This document shows positions 1-5,954 of a stretch of DNA of 11,824 nt, in pieces. The position numbers were made by a program, and so were the translations under genes. The notes beneath the pieces are model-generated. The model did no database searches. It was not told the DNA's origin and saw only the letters and a list, made by a program, of their open reading frames with translations. Position 1 is the stretch's first letter, and the number at the start of each line of letters is the position of its first letter. Source of the DNA: JAJPJX01 sp964568355 (GTDB lineage Bacteria; Acidobacteriota; Terriglobia; Bryobacterales; Bryobacteraceae); contig CAZMRK010000324.1 in NCBI GenBank assembly GCA_964568355.1, forward strand, positions 1 through 11,824, given 5' to 3'.

Positions 1-1
1 C

Positions 2-313
2 CCAACCACGACGAAGTGGTTCGATACCTCGGCGTTTCGGCCCGCGGCCGCTTTTACGGTACCGACTGACAGCTTGAGCCAGCCGGATCTCCGCACGCCC
101 TGGCGCAAAACGGTCAACTGGTCGTTCTTCAAGAACAACCCATTCCGCGAACACTACAATCTGCAATTCCGCGTGGAGATGTTCAACATCTTCAACATGC
201 CGCAATTCGATGTACTAGGCGCCTCCACGGATGTCACGAATCCGCTGTTCGGGCAGATCATCTCCGGCGGAGGCGAGCGTAACATCCAGTTCGGCGTCCG
301 TTTGTTGTTCTGA
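2..313 (+). CDS. TonB-dependent receptor, Oar-like, C-terminal fragment (5' end outside window)
   Basis: This reading frame is open from the first bases of the window to a TGA at 311-313, so it is the end of a longer gene; an apparent TTG start at 74 is internal. About 103 residues are visible. They show the usual end of an outer-membrane beta barrel of the Oar-like receptor family: a WFDTSAF segment (family pattern of a 'yFn..aF' turn), a long strand pair ending in VEMFNIFNMPQF, and a final strand NIQFGVRLLF with a C-terminal phenylalanine, the signal recognised by the BAM assembly machinery. The same closing pattern is seen in the two complete receptors of this window. Plug and N-terminal domains lie outside, so substrate cannot be guessed. 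It converges on the regulator gene with only 22 bases between the stop codons. Family assignment is firm for such a short piece; function in detail is unknown. Confidence 0.85.
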   Translation, partial: PTTTKWFDTSAFRPAAAFTVPTDSLSQPDLRTPWRKTVNWSFFKNNPFREHYNLQFRVEMFNIFNMPQFDVLGASTDVTNPLFGQIISGGGERNIQFGVRLLF

Positions 314-318
314 ATAGT

Positions 319-334
319 AGAGGCAGCCGCCTTT
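319..334. terminator. Weak hairpin between convergent stop codons
   Basis: A six-pair stem (AGAGGC with GCCTTT, one G-T pair) around a four-base loop AGCC sits between the stop of the receptor fragment and the stop of the regulator. Its T bases are part of the stem and no separate T-tract follows, so it is at best a poor intrinsic terminator. Confidence 0.2.
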
Positions 335-335
335 C

Positions 336-1637
336 TTACCGGATGACGGCGTGGGCTTCGTAGGAAAAAGAGGCCGGGAGGTTGGAGTCGACCTTACAGC
401 GCAGCAGGATCTGGTAAGCGGTCGGCCAAGTCCGATAACCGGCGGCAGTCAGGCGATTTCGGAAGTCTGCCAAATGCCGCGGCGAGGAAAAGAACTCAGC
501 CGCGGCGGCCGCTCCGGCGCTGGGGTCCCCGGAGAAGGCAACCACCCGTCCGACGCGGCCGTCTCCAGAGTCGCGCGGCATTACAGTGATCAGACTGTAG
601 CTCAACACGCGGTCATTGCGCTCGTCGCGGGCCGGCATGTAGACCTTGACGGGCGATTCCGGGGAGGCTCGATAGGTGATTGCAACATCGCGCAACTCCG
701 GCTGATAGCTGAACTGGAAGGGAGTCTTCTCCAGCAATTTCAGGATGGCCTCGCTTTTGTAGGGAACGCCGAACAATACGGAAGCACGCGAGCTGAGCAG
801 GGCGCTCGGCACCACTCGCTCCGGTAGCAATTTGTACGACCGACCCGCCGCAGCCAGGAAGCGGGCTACGGTGGTAGCCCCCAGGGCGTCTCCGAAATGC
901 GGGGAGTTGACGTCCGGGACCATGTAAAGCCGATTGCCTGAGAACAGGCGGTGGTGCCGCACGTACCAGGGCAGCAGTTGCATGGGCGCTTCGAACGGCG
1001 GCAACTCCGGTTTCCACTCCATTTTTACGTCAAAGGGCAACAGCGTCATTTGCGCCGGAGTCCCCAGCGAGATCAATACCTCTTCATTGGATTGGAGGAT
1101 CGGGCTCCATGCTTCCTGGAGAATCGGGGCAATAGCGCCGGCCGAAGCCGAAGGCTGGCGGCGCACCCAGAGCGTTACCAGGGAACCGACGGTGATTCCC
1201 AGCAGCAGCATGAATAAAGGTAAGGCGAAACGGCGTGTACGAGGGCTGGGCAGCGCCTGCTTGAGGGATGAGTGGTTCGAATGGGCGTGGCCGGCTTCGA
1301 CAAAGCGGGGAACGTAGGTACCTTTCACAAACTCGATCCGTACGGGCGCCTGGGGATCCTCTTCCTCGTAGTATTTCTCCAGCTTCTTTCGTAAAGCGTA
1401 GGCCCGGTTGCGTACCGAGGTGTCGTCGGCTGGAGAGAAATCCTCTGATTTCCCCAAAGCCTCCATTCCGATCTGGTACTCTGTGATGCCGTCGCCATGC
1501 CCCTGGATTTCCATTTCGCAGACATAGGAGAGAAAGCGCTTCAACTGGTCGGCTCGGGCGAAGGTATCGCTCTGCAGGACTTGCTGGAGCGCAAAACGCT
1601 TTGCTTCCGGGCTCACGGTGACGGGACCGGGATTCAT
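336..1637 (-). CDS. Membrane-anchored regulator: cytoplasmic helical domain, one TM helix, periplasmic sensor-like domain
   Basis: A 433-residue protein when started at the ATG at 1637; an in-frame TTG at 1655 would add six residues (MAQPPL). Neither start has a clear Shine-Dalgarno. Residues about 9-113 match, from memory of the family, an acidobacterial and rhizobial N-terminal domain often fused to adenylate cyclase or TPR parts: FLSYVCEMEIQG (35-46), ITEYQIGMEALGK (51-63), DDTSVRNRAYALRKKLEKYY (72-91) and VRIEFVKGTYVPRF (99-112). It is presumed to bind DNA, as in one-component regulators of the ToxR/CadC layout, but this is not proven. One strong TM helix follows at about 137-158 (FALPLFMLLLGITVGSLV...). 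The remaining 275 residues should lie outside the inner membrane; they contain VLISLGTP, SPHFGDALGATTVARFLAAAG and SGDPSAGAAAAAEFFSSP, a recurring C-terminal domain of such acidobacterial proteins that looks like a small-molecule-binding fold. It is divergent from the receptor at 1799, so control of that gene, and autoregulation, are the obvious inference. Confidence 0.72.
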   Translation of the reverse strand: MNPGPVTVSPEAKRFALQQVLQSDTFARADQLKRFLSYVCEMEIQGHGDGITEYQIGMEALGKSEDFSPADDTSVRNRAYALRKKLEKYYEEEDPQAPVRIEFVKGTYVPRFVEAGHAHSNHSSLKQALPSPRTRRFALPLFMLLLGITVGSLVTLWVRRQPSASAGAIAPILQEAWSPILQSNEEVLISLGTPAQMTLLPFDVKMEWKPELPPFEAPMQLLPWYVRHHRLFSGNRLYMVPDVNSPHFGDALGATTVARFLAAAGRSYKLLPERVVPSALLSSRASVLFGVPYKSEAILKLLEKTPFQFSYQPELRDVAITYRASPESPVKVYMPARDERNDRVLSYSLITVMPRDSGDGRVGRVVAFSGDPSAGAAAAAEFFSSPRHLADFRNRLTAAGYRTWPTAYQILLRCKVDSNLPASFSYEAHAVIR

Positions 1638-1660
1638 CAGGGGCGGCTGTGCCAATTTCG

Positions 1661-1670
1661 TTTTCGAAAA
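1661..1670. promoter_or_regulatory. 10-bp palindrome at predicted start site of the regulator transcript
   Basis: TTTTCGAAAA is a perfect ten-base palindrome. It covers the expected transcription start (about 1666) of the minus-strand promoter at 1673-1701, where a bound protein would block initiation. Autoregulation is inference only. Confidence 0.3.
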
Positions 1671-1672
1671 AC

Positions 1673-1701
1673 ATCATAGCACCGGGCAAAACTAACGTTA
1701 A
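1673..1701 (-). promoter_or_regulatory. Candidate sigma70-type promoter for the regulator gene
   Basis: On the minus strand, TTAACG (1701-1696, four of six matches to TTGACA) is followed after 17 bases by TATGAT (1678-1673, five of six matches to TATAAT). Transcription would begin near 1666, giving a short leader of about 10 bases to the TTG at 1655 or about 28 bases to the ATG at 1637. Confidence 0.45.
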
Positions 1702-1713
1702 CGGACGTCCGTT
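1700..1713. promoter_or_regulatory. 14-bp perfect palindrome, candidate operator
   Basis: AACGGACGTCCGTT is its own reverse complement over 14 bases. It lies between the two divergent promoters and touches the -35 box of the minus-strand one. Its arms contain AACGG, a core that recurs at 1717-1721 and, inverted, at 1755-1759. TAACGTTA (1693-1700), another palindrome, abuts it. A binding site for a dimeric regulator, perhaps the neighbouring gene product, is inferred. Confidence 0.5.
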
Positions 1714-1739
1714 GGGAACGGTTCGCACGGTCCCAAGAC

Positions 1740-1768
1740 TTGAAGAGACGGCAACCGTTGCCTACAAT
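1740..1768 (+). promoter_or_regulatory. Sigma70-type promoter for the receptor at 1799, with palindrome in the spacer
   Basis: TTGAAG (1740-1745) and TACAAT (1763-1768) are separated by exactly 17 bases, close to the consensus arrangement. The spacer holds GGCAACCGTTGCC (1750-1762), a 13-base palindrome with one central base that ends right at the -10 box. A protein bound there would repress, or twist the promoter as MerR-type regulators do. Transcription would start near 1775, leaving about 24 leader bases that carry the ribosome binding site. Confidence 0.6.
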
Positions 1769-1782
1769 CCGTCCAGACGCCT

Positions 1783-1790
1783 AAGGAGGT
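1783..1790 (+). promoter_or_regulatory. Perfect Shine-Dalgarno that fixes the start at 1799
   Basis: AAGGAGGT lies eight bases before the ATG at 1799. The same frame stays open back to 1649, but that stretch contains the promoter and has no such site, so 1799 is the start. Confidence 0.85.
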
Positions 1791-1798
1791 CAGTCGCA

Positions 1799-4700
1799 AT
1801 GATCCATGTCGATGTCGCGAGGCAATGCCGCCTGTATGCCTGGAAGCTGCTCTTTCTTGTGGTCCTTAGTTCCCTTACCCCATTGTTCGCTCAAGTCATC
1901 ACCGGCACCATCCTGGGAACCGTTCATGATCCCAGCGGCTCAGCCGTTCCGGATGCCGTCGTGCGAATCCGGAACACGGGTACCAACGTGGAGACCGAGG
2001 TGAGAACCAACGCAAGCGGAGACTATTCCGCTCCGAATCTGCCTACCGGGAACTACAACGTGGAGGTTTCGGCGACCGGTTTCAAGACTTATGTAGAGAC
2101 GGCCGTGGCGATCACGCTCGATTCCAAAGTACGCATTAACATCAACCTGAGCGTGGGGGATGTAACCGAATCGGTCAAAGTGGTAGCAACCGCCCAGCGT
2201 CTGCAAACCGATGCATCCGACTTAAATCACAGCGTCAGCACGCAGGCCATCGAGAGCCTTCCGAACATCGGCCGCAATCCCCTCTATTATGTAGTGACCA
2301 CCCCGGGTGTGGTGCCCAGACAGGGTTTCGAATCCGTAACCAACTTCGCAGTGGGTGACGATTCCCGGAAGCAATTTTCCAACTTTACGGTGAACGGCAG
2401 CCGGCCAATCTCGAGCGAAATCCTGCTTGACGGCGCCCCCGATACCAATCCGGCCTTCAACGAGGCATCGGTTCTGCCGAGCATCGATGCCATTGGCGAT
2501 TACAAAGTGATTACGAATGCCTACTCGGCGGAATTCGGGCGCGCCGGCGGAGGCGTGGTCAGCTTCGGCACCAAGTCGGGCACGAACGACTATCACGGCT
2601 CGCTCTACGATAATTTCCGTAACCCGGCAATGAACGCCAACAGCTTCGGCAACAATGCCACAGGAGCCAAGAAAGGCAAATTCAACGTCAACGATTTCGG
2701 CGGAACCTTCGCGGGCCCGGTGGTTATCCCCAAGCTCTATAACGGCCGCAACAAGACGTTTTTCTTTTTCTCTTATGAAGGCGTCCGCGAGGCTGAAGAT
2801 GCCAGCGCATTCCTTACCATGCCGACGGCTCTGGAGCGCCAGGGCGATTTCAGCCAGAGCATGGTGCAGGTCCGCAATCCCTCTACCGGGCTGCTGGAAG
2901 TGGTGCCGCGCAACGTCTATGCCCCTTTCCCTTCAACCACCACGGTCACTCAGGTGGGAAGCAATGTCCGCCTGGAACGGCAGCAATTCCAGAGCGGCGG
3001 CGTCCTGAATCGCATTCCCGCCAGCCAGCTCAACCCGGCGGCGTTGAAATTCATCAATCTCTATCCACTACCCAATATCACACCCCTCAACCCCGACGGC
3101 ACCTTGAACTATTACGACTCCAATTCGACCTATAACCGCCTGGACCAGATCATCGCCAAATTCGACCACTATTTCACGCCGCAGCACCACATGTTTTTCC
3201 GCTACACCACGGACTGGACACTGAACACGCCGCGCAACCGGTTCCGCACCACCGATCCCCAGGCCACCGACCAAGCCCCGGCGAGCCAGTTCAACTGGTC
3301 CACGACAGTGGGACATACCTGGACCGTCTCCTCGACCAGTATTGTGGAGTTGCGGGCCAACCTAACGCGGATCAACCTGGTACTGCAGCCCTCGTCGGGA
3401 TTGAACGCCGACCTGGCCGGCCTCGGTTTCTCGCAGGACATGATCAATGTGGCGCCCAGCGGCGCATTCCCGCGGATCGCGGTGGGCGGGGCGTACCAGC
3501 AGATCGGCATCGGCAATTTTGTGCTGCGCGACAACCACTCCAGCAACTACGCGTTCACAGGCAGCTATACCAAGATCAAGGGAAACTGGACGCTCAAATT
3601 CGGCGGTGAGTACCGGCCGCTCTACACGAACTTCTACCAGGCATTCGTGCCTTCGTTCGCCTTCTCTCCCAACAATTTCACGACGCAGTGCAGCGGACCG
3701 GGCTGTCCCACGCTGCCGTATAACGTCTCGCAGGGCTTTGTGCTGGCGGACCTGCTGATCGGCAACCTAAACGGACAGGTGGGCGGGGGCCAGTTCACCA
3801 CTGGAGACCCGCGCCTGGCACTGCGCAACATCTATACGGGCTTCTACACGCAGAACGACTGGAAGGTATCGCGCAGCCTCACGATTAATCTCGGCGTGCG
3901 GTGGGAGTACCAGGGCCCCCTGACCGAGCGCTACAACCGGCTCTCGCAGTTCAACGGTGGGGCCAAGAACGCCACGGGCACCTATGGTCTTTACGAGTTC
4001 TCCGGCGTGGGCGGCAACGGGCGCGGACAGACCGATCCCGACTATCGCAATCTGGCTCCGCGTGTCGGCTTTGCCTGGCGCTTAAATGACAAAACCGTGA
4101 TCCGGTCCGCTTATGGCATCAGCTACGACCAGATCACCGGCGTGGGCAGCGGCGCGCAGGGTTTCGGCACGGACGGCTTCGGTAATCCGGCGTTTCAGAA
4201 CATCCGGCCGGCCAGCGGTTATGACATCCTGGCGCGGCCTTTCAATGATTCTTTCAGTGGCGGCGGCACGATTCTCGGTGCGAATCCGAACAATCCGGGC
4301 TACCTCGGCTACACGGTTACGGCGCTCGATCGCCATCAGCGTACGCCTTACATCCAGCAGTGGAACTTCACGATTGAGCGTGAGCTTGGCCGCGGCACCA
4401 GCTTTCAGGCTTCCTACGTAGGCACGAAGGGCACGCGCATGATCGTCCAGCAGTTCCCTGTCAATGGCAATAACGCCATTGCACAGAGCACGCTCGATTC
4501 CGCGCGGGCCGAATATATCGCCACGGGCGTGAACCCGCTCACTGCTCTGGTACCGAATCCGTTCTATGGGATCGCGCCAGCCAGCAACGCCAGCATCGGC
4601 GGACCGACCATTTCGGTGCTGAACCTGTCCAAGCCTTTCCCAGCCTATCAACAAGTAACCGAGTTCCAGCAGCGGTTCGGCAGCTCCACGTACCATTCGC

Positions 4701-5578
4701 TGCAGGTGGCGATGCGTCACAGCTTTTCGGATGGGCTGGAAATCGGCGGCAACTATGTGTGGTCCAAGAGCATTGATTTCGGCAACTCGATTTCCGTCAA
4801 CTCCGGCAATACGGGGAACGGCGGCGGATCAAGCGCGTTCACGGTGAACAATTTCGCGCTGGAGCGCTCCGTTTCAAACAGCGACATTCCGCACCGGGCG
4901 GTGGCTTACTGGGTGTATGAATTGCCTTTCGGCAAGGGCAAGCGGCTGCTGGCGGACACGCCGGTGGTTTCCCAGGTACTGGGAGGCTGGAAAGTTTCCG
5001 GCATGGCGACATTCTCGGCCGGACTGCCGCTCGCCGTTACAGGTGGCAGCGGATTCGGACGGCCCGACCTCATCGGCGATCCTGTCCTGGACAAAAAATA
5101 CCGAGTGTACGGCGACGGCGTCACCGCCTATCCCCTACCAGACGGAACTTCGATTGTGGTGCCGAAGAACCGCCTGTTGTATTTCAATCCGCACGCTTTC
5201 TCCGGCCGCACGCTGACCGTACCGGTGCCGGGTTCCGCCAATACGCAGATCGTCAACGACTTGTATTGGTATGGCACGGCTCCGCGTTTCTTCTCGAATC
5301 TGCGCGGCTGGGGCACGAATAACTGGAACATGTCGATCGACCGGCGGTTCAAGATCGGCGAACGATTCGCGGTGGCGATTTCGGCGCAGGCGGTGAACAT
5401 CTTCAACCGCAAGGAATTCGCCGATGCGGGGATCGACAAGGGCTTCGGCTCGGCCAACCTGGTGCCTGCCAACGGTCTGCTGGGGCAATCGACCAGCGCC
5501 ACGTTCGGCACCATTGACATTACACAGACGGGCCGCACACCCCGCTACCTGCAGTTGGTCGCGCGGTTGACATTCTGA
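1799..5578 (+). CDS. TonB-dependent receptor, Oar-like, with N-terminal carboxypeptidase-regulatory-like domain
   Basis: A complete 1259-residue outer-membrane protein, within the usual 1000-1300 for this family. Signal peptide: basic start, hydrophobic WKLLFLVVLSSLTPLFA, likely cut after residue 31. Residues about 33-120 form a carboxypeptidase-regulatory-like beta-sandwich (ITGTILGTVHDPSGSAVPDA, then GDYSAPNLPTGNYNVEVSATGF). A TonB-box-like ESVKVVATA (124-132) precedes the plug (about 135-270), which includes SLPNIGRNPLYY, VNGSRPISSEILLDGAP and the family hallmark NAYSAEFGRAGGGVVSFGTKSG (240-261). The rest is barrel, with KLYNGRNKTFFFFSYEG near 312-328, repeated TINLGVRWEYQGP-type strands, and a closing strand YLQLVARLTF ending in phenylalanine. 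The family imports substrates using TonB/ExbBD energy, or, for Myxococcus Oar, takes part in protein export; the substrate here is unknown. No SusD-like partner is present. It has its own promoter, ribosome site and terminator, so it appears monocistronic, and it is divergent from the regulator, its likely controller. Confidence 0.93.
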   Translation: MIHVDVARQCRLYAWKLLFLVVLSSLTPLFAQVITGTILGTVHDPSGSAVPDAVVRIRNTGTNVETEVRTNASGDYSAPNLPTGNYNVEVSATGFKTYVETAVAITLDSKVRININLSVGDVTESVKVVATAQRLQTDASDLNHSVSTQAIESLPNIGRNPLYYVVTTPGVVPRQGFESVTNFAVGDDSRKQFSNFTVNGSRPISSEILLDGAPDTNPAFNEASVLPSIDAIGDYKVITNAYSAEFGRAGGGVVSFGTKSGTNDYHGSLYDNFRNPAMNANSFGNNATGAKKGKFNVNDFGGTFAGPVVIPKLYNGRNKTFFFFSYEGVREAEDASAFLTMPTALERQGDFSQSMVQVRNPSTGLLEVVPRNVYAPFPSTTTVTQVGSNVRLERQQFQSGGVLNRIPASQLNPAALKFINLYPLPNITPLNPDGTLNYYDSNSTYNRLDQIIAKFDHYFTPQHHMFFRYTTDWTLNTPRNRFRTTDPQATDQAPASQFNWSTTVGHTWTVSSTSIVELRANLTRINLVLQPSSGLNADLAGLGFSQDMINVAPSGAFPRIAVGGAYQQIGIGNFVLRDNHSSNYAFTGSYTKIKGNWTLKFGGEYRPLYTNFYQAFVPSFAFSPNNFTTQCSGPGCPTLPYNVSQGFVLADLLIGNLNGQVGGGQFTTGDPRLALRNIYTGFYTQNDWKVSRSLTINLGVRWEYQGPLTERYNRLSQFNGGAKNATGTYGLYEFSGVGGNGRGQTDPDYRNLAPRVGFAWRLNDKTVIRSAYGISYDQITGVGSGAQGFGTDGFGNPAFQNIRPASGYDILARPFNDSFSGGGTILGANPNNPGYLGYTVTALDRHQRTPYIQQWNFTIERELGRGTSFQASYVGTKGTRMIVQQFPVNGNNAIAQSTLDSARAEYIATGVNPLTALVPNPFYGIAPASNASIGGPTISVLNLSKPFPAYQQVTEFQQRFGSSTYHSLQVAMRHSFSDGLEIGGNYVWSKSIDFGNSISVNSGNTGNGGGSSAFTVNNFALERSVSNSDIPHRAVAYWVYELPFGKGKRLLADTPVVSQVLGGWKVSGMATFSAGLPLAVTGGSGFGRPDLIGDPVLDKKYRVYGDGVTAYPLPDGTSIVVPKNRLLYFNPHAFSGRTLTVPVPGSANTQIVNDLYWYGTAPRFFSNLRGWGTNNWNMSIDRRFKIGERFAVAISAQAVNIFNRKEFADAGIDKGFGSANLVPANGLLGQSTSATFGTIDITQTGRTPRYLQLVARLTF

Positions 5579-5592
5579 CCGGCTTTGCCAAG

Positions 5593-5622
5593 AGGCCCGC
5601 TCACTCCGGGCGGGCCTTTTTC
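5593..5622 (+). terminator. Strong rho-independent terminator
   Basis: AGGCCCGC (5593-5600) pairs perfectly with GCGGGCCT (5610-5617) around a nine-base loop, followed directly by a T run (5617-5621). It begins 14 bases after the receptor stop codon and ends the receptor transcript. The next start codon is only 17 bases further on. Confidence 0.85.
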
Positions 5623-5639
5623 CGTGGCACAATCTGGAT

Positions 5640-5948
5640 ATGAGATCCTTTCTGCTGTGCGCGGTTCTGTCTGTAGCCGCCGCTGGTGCCGCCGAACTTA
5701 CCGGCTACATCTCGGACTCGGCCTGTGGCGCCAAGAACGCCCAAAACACTGCCGAAGCGCGGGAGTGCGCCCGGGCTTGTGTCAAAAGCGGCTCGGCTCC
5801 GGTCTTCGTGAAGGAAGGCGATACCAAGGTTTACAAGATCGCTCAGAAGGACAAGGTAATGAATTTCGTCGGAGAGCGAGTGGTCGTGTCCGGGAAGCTG
5901 GAAAGCGACGGTATTTCGATCGAGGGAATTCGCAAGGCCGGCAAGTAA
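5640..5948 (+). CDS. Small secreted three-cysteine protein, conserved hypothetical
   Basis: A 102-residue protein. Residues 1-18 are a signal peptide (MRSFLLCAVLSVAAAGAA), likely cut after Ala18. The mature part begins ELTGYISDSACGAK and carries Cys29, Cys43 and Cys47 (spacing C-x13-C-x3-C, the last two in ARECARACVKSG). It goes on with APVFVKEGDTKVYKI and ends GERVVVSGKLESDGISIEGI, alternating strands that suggest a small beta-barrel (OB-like) fold. This pattern (tGyisDs.Cga, Ca..Cvk.G, kvy.i, G..V.vsGkl) is common in secreted acidobacterial proteins of unknown function, perhaps those grouped as DUF5818; I am unsure of that label. The cysteines could bind metal or form a disulfide. No Shine-Dalgarno precedes the ATG. 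The strong terminator just upstream separates it from the receptor gene, so it needs its own promoter. It ends six bases from the stop of the convergent TPR gene. Confidence 0.8.
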   Translation: MRSFLLCAVLSVAAAGAAELTGYISDSACGAKNAQNTAEARECARACVKSGSAPVFVKEGDTKVYKIAQKDKVMNFVGERVVVSGKLESDGISIEGIRKAGK

Positions 5949-5954
5949 GCCCGA

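Noticed and set aside
1084..1728. 214-codon minus-strand frame overlapping the regulator and the divergent promoter region
   Set aside because: It is a shifted reading of the regulator gene; its sequence is arginine- and proline-rich without domain signatures, while the other frame carries clear conserved blocks and a TM helix.
1649..1798. N-terminal extension of the receptor at 1799 by 50 codons
   Set aside because: The stretch contains the promoter and palindromes, and the perfect Shine-Dalgarno plus signal peptide place the start at 1799.
2761..2775. T-rich run in the FFFFS codons as a possible frameshift or slippage site
   Set aside because: The same FFFF block is conserved in the other receptor and both frames continue intact to normal ends, so ordinary coding explains it.
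2732..2782. Repeat with 8236-8286 (43 of 51 bases identical) as a mobile or recombination repeat
   Set aside because: It coincides codon for codon with a conserved protein motif of the receptor family, so shared ancestry and constraint explain it.
4082..4720. 212-codon minus-strand frame within the receptor at 1799
   Set aside because: Antisense shadow of the receptor, arginine-rich, with no start signals or family resemblance.
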